A stretch of 64,000 bases of DNA, from the NCBI RefSeq assembly GCF_021026095.1, contig NZ_JAJNCU010000004.1:55888-119887 (forward strand), given 5' to 3'. The translations under genes and the position numbers were made by a program. Source of the stretch: Salinicoccus halitifaciens (GTDB taxonomy: Bacteria > Bacillota > Bacilli > Staphylococcales > Salinicoccaceae). Each line of letters opens with the position of its first letter. Within the stretch, counting starts at the first letter, position 1. The notes beneath the pieces were generated by a model that saw nothing but the letters and a program-made list of their open reading frames with translations, had not been told where the DNA came from and did not search any database. Shown here piece after piece: positions 56,099-64,000 of this stretch.

Positions 56099-58771
56099 CT
56101 ACTCATCAGTGGTAAGGGGTTTTCTTTTCATGATGGAGCGTGTAATCCACTTCTCGATTTCTATCAGGATGAATACGCTGATGCCAATTGCGATCGGTAT
56201 GAGCCAGTATTCAAGGCCGATTGGTACAGTGCCGAGGATTGTGTTCATGAACGGCAGGTACGTCACCCCGATCTGAAGGAGGACGAGCAGTCCTGAAACC
56301 ATGAATGCGATGCGGTTTGTGAAAAAGTTCCGGTTCAGGGCAAAGTCCACTTCGCTCCGGCAATTATACAGATGAAACAGCTGGGCAAATACAATGGACT
56401 GAAGTGTCACCGTGTTGATGACTTCGGCCGGGTACCCCAGATCATGAAGCTCCAGGTTCACAAGCAGTATTCCCCCGCCTACAAGCAGGGAGACAAGCGC
56501 AATCCTGAAAATGTAATACCCGCTTAGAAGTCTGGTCTCAGGTGGTCTTGGCGGCCGTTTCATGCTGCTTGGCTCGAGCTTTTCAAACGCGAGGGCGAGC
56601 GATACGGTGACGGATACGACCATATTGACCCATAGGATCTGTACAGGTGTAAGGGGCATCGTCAGTCCGAACATGAGCGCTGCAAGAATCAGGAATGCCT
56701 CGGCGCCGTTCGTAGGCAGTATGAATAGTATGGTCTTTTTCAGGTTGTCATAGACACGCCGGCCTTCCCTTACCGCCTTTACGATGGTTTCAAAGTTGTC
56801 ATCGACGAGAATCATACGGGCAGCCTCCTTGGAGACTTCAGTCCCTTTGATGCCCATGGCCACACCAATATCCGCCCGCTTGAGCGCAGGTGCGTCATTG
56901 ACACCATCCCCCGTCATGGAGGTGATCTGCCCTTCCTTTTGAAGTGCGGTGACCAGCTGCAGCTTGTTCTGCGGACTGGTTCTCGCAAAAATATCGTATT
57001 CCAAAGCGGCATGAGCTAATTCGCCTTCCGTCATGGCATCCAGCTCCCGGCCTTCAATCGCACGCTGGCCGTCGCCGATGCCAAGCTGCCTGCCGATGGC
57101 GATTGCTGTATCCTTATGATCGCCTGTGATCATTTTTACGGTGATTCCGGCCCGTTTGGATTCCTCAACTGCAAGGATGGCCTCTTCCCTCGGCGGGTCG
57201 ATGATGCCGGCAAAACCAAGCAGATTCATACCTTCGGCGAGATCTTCGTGGGTGATCCCCGATGTTTCCGGGGGCATATCCTTATACGCTGCCCCAAGCA
57301 TACGCTTGCCCTCGCCTGCAATTTGGACAAGCTTTTCCTCCCATACCATCCTGTTTTCATCGTCCAAATCGGGATATGCCATATCGAGCAGCCTGTCCGG
57401 TGCGCCTTTGACGTAGAGACGTTTTGCGCCCTCATTCTCAACCAGATAAGCCATATACTTGTACTCGGAATCAAATGGAATCTTATCGATTGGAGGAAGT
57501 GCAGGAATATCGATCTCAGCCTTTTCCGCTACAGTCAGAAGACATCCTTCTGTCGGTTCCCCGCTGATTTCCCATTGTCCGGTTTCCTCATTCTTTCCGA
57601 GGCTGGTTTCATTGACTGTCTTTATGCAGGTCAGAAACTCTTTAAGGGGGTCCGGATCGTCAGCTGTTTTCCCCACCACTATTTCCCCGTGAGGTGCATA
57701 ACCGGTGCCGGTCACACTGTAGTCAGCACCCTGAAGGTGGATAGAGGTGACCGTCATTTCATTCCTGGTCAAAGTCCCGGTCTTATCCGAGCAGATGACC
57801 GATACCGCGCCCAAGGTCTCGACAGACGGAAGATTTTTAACAATCGCATTATTCCCAGCCATGGTCTGTACACCAAGTGCAAGGATGATGGAGAGAATGG
57901 CGGGCAGACCTTCAGGAATTGCTGCCACTGCGAGGGAAATCACTGCAAGGAGCAGTTCAGTCGTCGGGTAATCATGGAAGACATAACCATAAATGAAGCT
58001 GACTGCTGCTATAAGTAATATGATGAAACTGATGGTCTTACCGAATTGAGCAGTCTGTCTGAGTAATGGGGTCTGAAGCTGTTCCGTCTCGACCATCGAA
58101 GTGTTGATCTTCCCAAGCTCCGTTTGTTCACCGGTGGCCACCACTACACCTCTGCCTGAACCGGAAGCAATGGAAGTTCCGGAAAATGCCATATTCACCT
58201 GGTCGCCAAGGACTGCGTCCGCATCGATTGCAGCTGTCTGCTTCTGTACTGCCAATGATTCCCCGGTCAAAGCAGACTCTTCCACTTTAAGATTATTTGC
58301 TTCTATGAGCCGGACATCTGCCGGGAGGCGGTCGCCGGCTTTGAAAATCACAATGTCCCCCGGCACCACCTCATCAGCAGGGATTTCGAGCCTCTTCCCC
58401 TCCCGGATGACCGTTGCATCACTGGACAGCATGTTCTGTATGCCTTCCAGCGCCTTTTCAGCCCTGTTCTCCTGTACATAACCGATTATCGCATTGATGA
58501 TGGCGACGGCGAGGATTACAGCTGTGTCAATGAGGTGGCCGAGCACAGCAGTCACTACTGCGGCAGCGAGAAGTACATAAATGAGGACGTCATTGAAATG
58601 TCCCAGAAACTTTCGCCATTCGGGCACCTTTTCCGGTTTCGGGAGCACATTCCTGCCATGGGTTTCCAAGTTCCTGGCGATGTCCTCCTCGCTCAGCCCT
58701 TGTGACTTTTCTACAGAAAAATGCCGCAGTACTTCCTCCTCCCGTCCAGCATGCCATTGCTTCCTTTCCAT
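56099..58771 (-). CDS. P2-type cation-transporting ATPase (Ca2+-ATPase-like)
   Basis: An 890-residue P-type ATPase with an N-terminal cation ATPase domain, ten membrane helices and a C-terminal four-helix block. Motifs: TGESLAVQK (actuator), AAIPEGLPAILSIILALG (helix 4, P2A ion site), CSDKTGTLTRNEMT (phosphorylated Asp), YVKGAPDRLL (nucleotide site), MITGDHKDTAIAIG and [11 protein letters not shown]. The helix 6 region NMVVSVTVSLALAFEKLE lacks the full mammalian SERCA set, so Ca2+, Na+ or K+ selectivity is uncertain. ATG 58771 has AGGAGTGAC upstream. Monocistronic. Confidence 0.9.
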   Translation of the reverse strand: MERKQWHAGREEEVLRHFSVEKSQGLSEEDIARNLETHGRNVLPKPEKVPEWRKFLGHFNDVLIYVLLAAAVVTAVLGHLIDTAVILAVAIINAIIGYVQENRAEKALEGIQNMLSSDATVIREGKRLEIPADEVVPGDIVIFKAGDRLPADVRLIEANNLKVEESALTGESLAVQKQTAAIDADAVLGDQVNMAFSGTSIASGSGRGVVVATGEQTELGKINTSMVETEQLQTPLLRQTAQFGKTISFIILLIAAVSFIYGYVFHDYPTTELLLAVISLAVAAIPEGLPAILSIILALGVQTMAGNNAIVKNLPSVETLGAVSVICSDKTGTLTRNEMTVTSIHLQGADYSVTGTGYAPHGEIVVGKTADDPDPLKEFLTCIKTVNETSLGKNEETGQWEISGEPTEGCLLTVAEKAEIDIPALPPIDKIPFDSEYKYMAYLVENEGAKRLYVKGAPDRLLDMAYPDLDDENRMVWEEKLVQIAGEGKRMLGAAYKDMPPETSGITHEDLAEGMNLLGFAGIIDPPREEAILAVEESKRAGITVKMITGDHKDTAIAIGRQLGIGDGQRAIEGRELDAMTEGELAHAALEYDIFARTSPQNKLQLVTALQKEGQITSMTGDGVNDAPALKRADIGVAMGIKGTEVSKEAARMILVDDNFETIVKAVREGRRVYDNLKKTILFILPTNGAEAFLILAALMFGLTMPLTPVQILWVNMVVSVTVSLALAFEKLEPSSMKRPPRPPETRLLSGYYIFRIALVSLLVGGGILLVNLELHDLGYPAEVINTVTLQSIVFAQLFHLYNCRSEVDFALNRNFFTNRIAFMVSGLLVLLQIGVTYLPFMNTILGTVPIGLEYWLIPIAIGISVFILIEIEKWITRSIMKRKPLTTDE

Positions 58772-58907
58772 ATCGTCACTCCTATCCAAAATTTGTATAT
58801 ATGGTCATTGTAACCCAGTTGCTGCTATTTTTCATAACCACGATCAAGGAATTAATGGCATATAATTGACATGTGATTCTTGACGTCAGAATTTAGGTTG
58901 AGAATGG

Positions 58908-58973
58908 GAACACCGCTACCTGCATCGCAGAGCGCGCTATCAAATCTCCTGTTGTATCGGAGCACCCTATGAG
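58908..58973. repeat. Possible degenerate two-copy repeat in a 324-bp gap
   Basis: Two loosely alike stretches, one around CTGCATCGCAGAGCGCGCTAT and one around CTGTTGTATCGGAGCACCCTAT (trimmed here), lie side by side in the gap between the ATPase start and the aldolase terminator. Similarity is weak. Apart from this, 58772-59003 holds only the upstream region of the ATPase gene. Confidence 0.25.
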
Positions 58974-59004
58974 GCGCCGTCCGGCCGACTCCGCGCATAA
59001 AAAA

Positions 59005-59032
59005 CTGAGGTTCGAATAAGTACGAACCTCAG
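59005..59032 (-). terminator. Intrinsic terminator of the TRAP-aldolase operon
   Basis: CTGAGGTTCG / CGAACCTCAG ten-base stem, eight-base loop, followed on the minus strand by TTTTTTAT; 64 bases past the aldolase stop. Confidence 0.85.
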
Positions 59033-59095
59033 CAGAAATCATTCTATTCACCTGTAAATTTTAACGGTTGAAGGCTAAACGGCCCTTGCTTTCAA

Positions 59096-59974
59096 TTAAT
59101 CCAGCTTCTCCATAAGCCCCTTCAGCTTCTCCACTTCCTCATCCGTCAGGCCGAGCCTTGGCTTCCTTGACGGGCCGCCGTTCAGGCCTTTCAGATCCAT
59201 CGCCTTCTTGACGATCTGGACATACTTGCCCGAGTCCTCGAGGAACTCGCACAGTGGGAGCAGGTCTTTATTCAGCGCCCTGGCTGCCTCATAGTCGCCC
59301 GCCTTCATCAGCTCATACAGCTTTGAAGCGCTGTTCGGTGCGATGTTCGCCGCCACCGACACCCAGCCCGTCGCACCGACCGCAAAGGATTCATACGCCA
59401 GGTCATCCGAGCCGCAGAACATCACGAGGTCCGTATTCTCGACCAGCGTGCGCACTTTCCGGATATCGCCCGTCGACTCCTTGATGTACTGCACTTTATC
59501 CAGTTCCTTGTCGATCTTGTAGATCGTCTCATTCTCCAGATCCACATTCGCCGTGAACGGGTTGTTGTACATCATGATCGGCTTCGTCACGACGTCATTG
59601 ACGTCCTTGAACTGGTGGAACGCCTCCTCCTCGGTCGGCGTCATATAGAATGAGTTAATCAGGAGGTGCCCGTCGGCGTTCGTCTGTTCGACGAATTTCG
59701 CATACTCGATCACCTTGTCCGTGCGCTCATCGGCGATGCCGACGAGCAGCTGGGTGTCATGCCCCTCAATCTGGTCGCTCACCTGCGTGATGATTTTCTC
59801 CTTCTCCTCATCATCGAGTGCGGCGAACTCCCCCGTCGAGCCGACGATGATGATGCCGGCGACTTTTTGATCCAGGAAATGCTGGACGTTCTCCTTCAAA
59901 CCTTCATAGTTCACGCTGTAGTCTTCGTTCATTGGTGTAATCAGTACCGGGAATACTCCCTCGAATTTCTTCAT
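59096..59974 (-). CDS. DHDPS/NanA-family aldolase, copy A
   Basis: A 292-residue (beta/alpha)8 lyase or dehydratase of the dihydrodipicolinate synthase family. GSTGEFAAL is the substrate-carboxylate motif (about residue 45), PIMMYNNP carries the catalytic Tyr (~136) and VQYIKESTGD the Schiff-base Lys (~164). True DapA is unlikely: it is the last gene of a TRAP operon, 22 bp after dctM. Sialic acid, keto-deoxy sugar acid or hydroxyproline-derived substrates are typical for such pairs. A second, nearly identical copy starts 4095 bp upstream (63191-64000). Codon use is GC-rich, unlike the TRAP genes. Confidence 0.88.
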   Translation of the reverse strand: MKKFEGVFPVLITPMNEDYSVNYEGLKENVQHFLDQKVAGIIIVGSTGEFAALDDEEKEKIITQVSDQIEGHDTQLLVGIADERTDKVIEYAKFVEQTNADGHLLINSFYMTPTEEEAFHQFKDVNDVVTKPIMMYNNPFTANVDLENETIYKIDKELDKVQYIKESTGDIRKVRTLVENTDLVMFCGSDDLAYESFAVGATGWVSVAANIAPNSASKLYELMKAGDYEAARALNKDLLPLCEFLEDSGKYVQIVKKAMDLKGLNGGPSRKPRLGLTDEEVEKLKGLMEKLD

Positions 59975-59995
59975 TAAAATCTGCTCCTTCTTAAT

Positions 59996-61315
59996 TTATC
60001 TACTTATTATATTTGGTAACCATGTGACAATAACAGGAAATACAACAATCAAAATAACAGCTATTAATTGTATGATTATGAATGGTATTGTTGCTCTATA
60101 TATCTTAGTAATACTGACTTTCTCACCCACTGCACTTTTCAAGTAAAAAATCGCAAACCCGAAAGGCGGCGTTAAAAATGCCATTTGTAAAACTACCATA
60201 AATAAGATGGCCCACCACAGGGGATCAAAACCGGCTTCAACTATAATAGGGGTTATAATCGGGGCTGCTAGCATAATAAGGGCCATGGTTTCTAAGAACA
60301 TACCTAAAATGATGATAAAAATTAAAGCAAAGATCAATACTCCCCATTCACCACCTGGAGCGTTGGCTGCCAGTTCAGAGACCATTTGATTACCACCGAT
60401 CCCTGAAAATACAGCACTGAATATTGCTGCTCCAATTAGTATCCATGCTACCATTCCTGTCATTTTACCCGACTCTTTTACAGCCTCTTTTGCCTTTAAC
60501 AAACTTAATCTCTTAGTTACGACAGCTATTAGAATGGTACCTATGACTCCGACTGCTGCACCTTCTGTGGGAGTTGCAATTCCAGCAAATATTGAGCCTA
60601 GGACTATAATGATTAAAAGTAAAGGTAAGATAACAGCCCTTAAGGCAAGCAATTTTTCTTTCAATGAAACACGTTCTTCCTTTAATAAAGCCGGAGCATT
60701 TTCCGGATTTTTATACGCCATAAATAATATGTATAGTATAAAAAGAATTATTAAAAGTAAGCCCGCACTTAATCCTCCAGCAAATAAACTGGAGACTGAC
60801 ACGCCGGTTATAGCGCCATATACTACCATGTTTAAACTGGGAGGTATAAGCTGCCCTAGCGTCCCTCCTGCCATTACTGTTCCCAAACTTAAATTTTCAT
60901 TGTATTTGTATCTCATCATATGTGGCAAAGCAATCAACCCTAAGCCTATGACTCCAGCTGCTACCACTCCCGATATAGCTCCAATTATTGCTCCAACTAT
61001 GATTACAGTAATAGCAAGACCTCCCCGCAGGGACCCTGACCATTTATAAACCGCATCGAATAAATCTGAAATTATATTAGATTTCTCTAATAATATCGAC
61101 ATGAATATAAAAAGTGGAATTGCAATCAATGTATAGTTGTTCATTATATTCCAGGCGCCACTTGTTAATAAAGCGGTGCTATCATAACCCCAAAGTAATA
61201 AGGCAAATATTGCACCTGTTCCCGCAAGTGAAAATGCGATTGGGACACCTAGGAATAACAATATTAATAACAAAACAAACATCCATATGGGGGCGTAATC
61301 AAATATCAGTTCCAT
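59996..61315 (-). CDS. TRAP transporter large permease subunit (DctM-like)
   Basis: A 439-residue membrane protein with about twelve helices. Signature segments include FLGVPIAFSLAGTGAIFALL at the N-terminus, GAISGVVAAGVIGLGLIALP, GGTLGQLIPPSLNMVVYG and FVPPLGF-like FLTPPFGFAIFYLK late. DctM forms the channel of TRAP importers that take up carboxylates or sugar acids with Na+. ATG 61315 has GGGGG six to seven bases upstream; the ATG two codons before touches that site. Base composition is visibly AT-rich compared with the flanking aldolase genes. It overlaps dctQ by 17 bp. Confidence 0.92.
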   Translation of the reverse strand: MELIFDYAPIWMFVLLLILLFLGVPIAFSLAGTGAIFALLLWGYDSTALLTSGAWNIMNNYTLIAIPLFIFMSILLEKSNIISDLFDAVYKWSGSLRGGLAITVIIVGAIIGAISGVVAAGVIGLGLIALPHMMRYKYNENLSLGTVMAGGTLGQLIPPSLNMVVYGAITGVSVSSLFAGGLSAGLLLIILFILYILFMAYKNPENAPALLKEERVSLKEKLLALRAVILPLLLIIIVLGSIFAGIATPTEGAAVGVIGTILIAVVTKRLSLLKAKEAVKESGKMTGMVAWILIGAAIFSAVFSGIGGNQMVSELAANAPGGEWGVLIFALIFIIILGMFLETMALIMLAAPIITPIIVEAGFDPLWWAILFMVVLQMAFLTPPFGFAIFYLKSAVGEKVSITKIYRATIPFIIIQLIAVILIVVFPVIVTWLPNIISR

Positions 61316-61811
61316 TGTCATCCCCCTTTTTTATTATTAGTTTAAGAAGCTCTGCCAGGGATTGTAGTAATAAAAGGAAAGCCCCTATAGGTATGAACCA
61401 TTTAAACCACCAAATTGTTGGGTTAAATGACGTTTGATGAGCTGAGCGCTCCTGGATCATTGTTGACTCTATTGATAGATCAATGCCTTTCAGAAATAAA
61501 AGAAGTGCGACTCCGGTGATCAGTAAACATATAAAAATGTTTAATGCCTTTTTAACTCCACCATGAACATAACTTTGTATGATATCAACTGATATATGGC
61601 CTTTTGTTCTTAAAGTATCTGCGCCAGCCAGTAAAATCATTATGCCAAACAAGAAAATCGTAACTTCGAATCCCCACTCTGGATAATTGCCAAAAAACCT
61701 TCTCATTATCACTGTGTAAAATACTATAATAGTCAAAGGAATAATTAAAAAATAAGCAATTTTACCGGAATATTCGGACAATAAATCAATTACTTTTATT
61801 ACATTTTTCAT
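61299..61811 (-). CDS. TRAP transporter small permease subunit (DctQ-like)
   Basis: A 170-residue protein with four membrane helices (about residues 13-34, 48-66, 86-108 and 128-150). The motif GFEVTIFLFGIMILLAGADTLR after helix 1, trimmed to its core FEVTIFLFGI, and the basic segment KGHISVDI are typical of DctQ (W/FE-x-x-x-F and GHV/IxVD). DctQ associates with DctM and docks the binding protein. AT-rich codon use as in its neighbours. It begins 13 bp after dctP. Confidence 0.88.
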   Translation of the reverse strand: MKNVIKVIDLLSEYSGKIAYFLIIPLTIIVFYTVIMRRFFGNYPEWGFEVTIFLFGIMILLAGADTLRTKGHISVDIIQSYVHGGVKKALNIFICLLITGVALLLFLKGIDLSIESTMIQERSAHQTSFNPTIWWFKWFIPIGAFLLLLQSLAELLKLIIKKGDDNGTDI

Positions 61812-61824
61812 TGATTATTCCCCC

Positions 61825-62901
61825 TTATTCTGAGAACCCAAGTATTTTCGCTTCTTCATCATAGCCAAGTTCATTTAAAACTTTTGCATATTCATCTATA
61901 TACTCTTTGCTGAGCTCACTTTCTTCTCTTTGGTCTAATAGATAATCAAAGCCAATTTTTCGCATTTCTTCAATATCTTCTTCAGGCAATTCTATAAATT
62001 CAATATCCGGGTTATTCCTCCATTCTGTCTCTGCTCTCTGGCTTTCTACTCCATATGCTATTGCAGATTCGTATCTCACTTTGTCTCTAGCTACATATAC
62101 TGCCGCCTTTAATTCTTCCGGTAACTGCTCCCAAGCACTTTCATTCACAATTAATTCTTTGTCAGTACTCGGCCCAACATGGAGAGCTGGCTCTATCACA
62201 TATCTTGTAACTTCATCTAAACCCATTTCTCCATTCACTAAAAAGTCGTTAAATTCTGCTGCATCTACCGTTCCAAGCTGAAGGCCTGTATATATTTCTG
62301 GAGCTGAAAGTGAGATCGCTGATGCGCCTAATTCTCCATAAAAGCTAGACGCCACCCCTGCAGCACGAATATTTTTACCTTTAAAATCTTCTATGCCTTC
62401 AATCGGTACTCTTGAAATTAGGATTTCTTCAGGAGCATAGTCAAAAGCTCCTAAGTTAGTAATCCCAAACTGTTCATAGGCTTTTGAAGTGATTGGTTCC
62501 AACCGCTCCGATCTATAGAAATGTTCTTCAAAACCTCTTATGGGGTCTCCCGGGATAGTGCCGCCTGCCAAATTAAATACAGGGTCTTTACCTGTCCAGA
62601 ATCCTGTGTAAATAGCGGCCATTTCCACTACACCATTTTGAACCATTTCAAAGGTGTCATTATTTGGGAATAACACATCTGCACCGTATGGTTCAATGAT
62701 TAGTTGTCCATTTGTTATTTCACTAACAGCTTCGATAAACGGTTCGATTGTCCCGTCATATCTCGCAGTCCCCTCAATCTGATGAGTAACCAACCTCCAT
62801 TCATAAACTTCCTTTTCCCCTTCTGGTATCGTTTGTACAGGTGCACAAGCTCCTGTAATAACTACGATAAGAAGCGACAAACTTAAAAAAATTCTTTTCA
62901 T
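61825..62901 (-). CDS. TRAP transporter substrate-binding lipoprotein (DctP-like)
   Basis: A 358-residue solute-binding protein. The signal has core LSLSLLIVVI and lipobox ITGAC, giving a lipidated Cys at residue 19. The mature protein follows the DctP fold: WRLVTHQIEGTARYDGTIEP, then NGVVEMAAIYTGFWTGKDP, the ligand-Arg region FKGKNIRAAGVASSFY and LQLGTVDAAEFNDF. The W-FxxxD-AAE pattern with Trp/Phe near the site is closest to the sugar-acid/keto-acid binding type, but ligand cannot be set by eye. GGGGGATG is the ribosome site. First gene of the operon, behind paired palindromic operators. Confidence 0.92.
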   Translation of the reverse strand: MKRIFLSLSLLIVVITGACAPVQTIPEGEKEVYEWRLVTHQIEGTARYDGTIEPFIEAVSEITNGQLIIEPYGADVLFPNNDTFEMVQNGVVEMAAIYTGFWTGKDPVFNLAGGTIPGDPIRGFEEHFYRSERLEPITSKAYEQFGITNLGAFDYAPEEILISRVPIEGIEDFKGKNIRAAGVASSFYGELGASAISLSAPEIYTGLQLGTVDAAEFNDFLVNGEMGLDEVTRYVIEPALHVGPSTDKELIVNESAWEQLPEELKAAVYVARDKVRYESAIAYGVESQRAETEWRNNPDIEFIELPEEDIEEMRKIGFDYLLDQREESELSKEYIDEYAKVLNELGYDEEAKILGFSE

Positions 62902-62952
62902 CTTTCATCCCCCTTTGTTCACGCTTACATATTTGAAATTTCAGTTAATTCG

Positions 62953-63003
62953 ATTTTATTTCACTGTGTGAAAAGTCAACAGTCTTTTTCACACAGGGTG
63001 AAA
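62953..63003 (-). promoter_or_regulatory. dctP promoter with two TTTCAC...GTGAAA operators
   Basis: On the minus strand TTGACT (62979-62974) and TAAAAT (62958-62953), spacer 15. The spacer is a palindrome, TTTCACACAGTGAAA (62973-62959), arms TTTCAC/GTGAAA with a three-base centre. A second element, TTTCACCCTGTGTGAAA (63003-62987), same arms with a five-base centre, lies just upstream of the -35. The remaining gap to 63109 is AT-rich with nothing else visible. Confidence 0.65.
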
Positions 63004-63109
63004 TTAAAGGTGTTCTTTTGCGATTCATAATTACCTTAAAATTCAAAAATCCAAAAATTGTTAGTAGTAATAATTATTTATTAGCTAATTACTGAAAAAA
63101 TATGTAGAA

Positions 63110-63138
63110 AAACCAGGAACTATACGAAATTCCTGGTT
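63110..63138 (-). terminator. Intrinsic terminator of aldolase copy B
   Basis: On the minus strand AACCAGGAA / TTCCTGGTT stem with a ten-base loop followed by TTTTC, about 52 bases past the copy B stop. Confidence 0.7.
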
Positions 63139-63190
63139 GCATCATTAACAGTTTGATACGATATTTGAGTAGAAAGAGTGATTATATTAT

Positions 63191-64000
63191 CTAATCCAGC
63201 TTCTCCATAAGCCCCTTCAGCTTCTCCACTTCCTCATCCGTCAGGCCGAGCCTCGGCTTCCTCGACGGGCCGCCGTTCAGACCTTTCAGATCCATCGCCT
63301 TCTTGACGATCTGGACATACTTGCCCGAGTCCTCCAGGAACTCGCACAGCGGAAGGAGGTCTTTATTCAGCGCCCTGGCCGCTTCATAGTCACCCGCCTT
63401 CATCAGCTCGTACAGCTTTGAAGCGCTGTTCGGTGCGATATTCGCCGCCACAGACACCCAGCCCGTCGCACCGACGGCGAAGGATTCATACGCCAGGTCG
63501 TCCGAGCCGCAGAACATCACGAGATCCGTATTCTCGACCAGCGTGCGTACCTTCCGGATGTCGCCCGTCGATTCCTTGATGTACTGCACTTTGTCCAGTT
63601 CTTTATCAATTTTATAAATGGTCTCATTCTCCAGATCCACATTCGCCGTGAACGGATTGTTGTACATCATGATCGGCTTCGTCACGACATCATTGACGTC
63701 CTTGAACTGGTGGAACGCCTCCTCCTCGGTCGGCGTCATATAGAATGAGTTGATCAGGAGATGGCCGTCGGCGTTCGTCTGTTCGACGAATTTCGCATAT
63801 TCGATCACCTTGTCCGTGCGCTCATCGGCGATGCCGACGAGCAGCTGGGTGTCATGCCCCTCGACCTGACCGCTCACCTGTGTGATGATCTTTTCCTTTT
63901 CCTCATCATCGAGTGAGACGAACTCCCCCGTCGAGCCGACGATGATGATGCCGGCGACTTTTTGATCCAGGAAATGCTGGACGTTCTCCTTCAAACCTTC
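63191..64000 (-). CDS. DHDPS/NanA-family aldolase, copy B (partial, start beyond window)
   Basis: The C-terminal ~269 residues of a second aldolase; the N-terminal ~23 residues lie outside. In the shared part only four residues differ from copy A (AA to VS after GSTGEF, and D/G and I/V before EGHDTQLL). The catalytic Tyr (MMYNNP) and Lys (YIKEST) are kept. Differences at DNA level are mostly synonymous, and the stop is TAG instead of TAA. It has its own terminator, so it is a separate transcription unit just upstream of the dctPQM-aldolase operon. Function as for copy A. Confidence 0.88.
   Translation of the reverse strand, partial: EGLKENVQHFLDQKVAGIIIVGSTGEFVSLDDEEKEKIITQVSGQVEGHDTQLLVGIADERTDKVIEYAKFVEQTNADGHLLINSFYMTPTEEEAFHQFKDVNDVVTKPIMMYNNPFTANVDLENETIYKIDKELDKVQYIKESTGDIRKVRTLVENTDLVMFCGSDDLAYESFAVGATGWVSVAANIAPNSASKLYELMKAGDYEAARALNKDLLPLCEFLEDSGKYVQIVKKAMDLKGLNGGPSRKPRLGLTDEEVEKLKGLMEKLD

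Larger units (their letters stand above)
59096..64000. repeat. Direct repeat of the aldolase gene flanking dctPQM
   Basis: 59096-59905 and 63191-64000 align without gaps at an offset of 4095 bp. I count 11 differences in the first ~245 aligned bases. Similarity begins at the stop codons; the downstream sequences differ. The repeat extends beyond the window on the right. Confidence 0.9.

Noticed and set aside
57116..58018. 300-codon plus-strand open frame opposite the P2-type ATPase
   Set aside because: Shadow of a conserved ATPase; Cys/His/Arg-rich translation without recognisable motifs.
59096..59974. Calling the aldolase genes dapA (lysine biosynthesis)
   Set aside because: They are duplicated and tied to a TRAP importer with no dap genes nearby, which points to catabolic lyase use.

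Overview
The window reads as chromosomal DNA from a low-to-moderate GC Gram-positive coccus of the Staphylococcaceae, probably outside Staphylococcus itself (a Salinicoccus- or Jeotgalicoccus-like genome is my best guess). The grounds are a staphyloxanthin-type carotenoid cluster (crtP, crtO, crtN, crtQ), csoR-copA-copZ with a textbook CsoR operator, a SigB-type promoter before a YflT stress gene, Bacillales synteny (paired ChrA-type genes with a YwrD-type transferase; MhqD/MhqO), strong AGGAGG-like ribosome sites with several TTG/GTG starts, and tight operons closed by bidirectional hairpins. No rRNA, tRNA, CRISPR array, phage or transposase was seen.

Layout. 1-4.1 kb: an Nramp-type transporter behind an unusual arginase-superfamily enzyme, a CMD/AhpD-like protein, a GNAT and small orphans. 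4.1-7.7 kb: one minus-strand operon of gamma-glutamyltransferase, two half-size ChrA-type transporters and an aldo/keto reductase. 7.7-10.8 kb: azlC, azlD, an AEC carrier and a SEC-C protein. 10.8-15.4 kb: a HAD phosphatase, divergent mhqD/mhqO-like quinone-stress genes, a lipoprotein and RarD. 15.6-21.4 kb: C30 carotenoid genes plus an esterase, with no crtM. 21.4-26.1 kb: a MarR regulator translationally overlapping an MMPL exporter. 26.2-26.5 kb: six 51-bp noncoding repeats. 26.6-29.2 kb: argGH. 30.4-34.2 kb: M20 amidohydrolase, YfcC-type transporter and an N-acylamino acid racemase-like enolase-family protein. 34.3-37.2 kb: LysE exporter, membrane phosphoesterase and a CNNM-type protein. 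37.3-40.3 kb: copper homeostasis. 40.3-50.1 kb: S9 peptidase, purple acid phosphatase with a Pho-box-like array, PatA-like and IlvE aminotransferases, MFS carrier, tartrate-dehydrogenase-like enzyme and a hydratase. 50.2-58.8 kb: a surface ATLF/PPEP-like metalloprotease, DsbA-like protein, aminotransferase, nitrilase-family amidase, a divergent sigma-54 factor and a P2-type ATPase. 59.1-64 kb: an AT-rich TRAP transporter operon (dctPQM) lying between two near-identical GC-richer copies of a DHDPS/NanA-family aldolase gene; the second copy runs off the window.

The most unusual items are: a diverged sigma-54 in a family where model species lack it; the ureohydrolase whose bridging metal-ligand Asp is Cys; two unrelated-in-sequence but alike-in-design intergenic tandem repeats with inverted arms; the secreted ATLF-type protease with FN3/FIVAR-like stalk and membrane anchor; the duplicated aldolase around a foreign-looking TRAP operon with paired operators; and the carotenoid cluster without its first enzyme. 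Function assignments rest on motif recognition by eye; no database search was possible.
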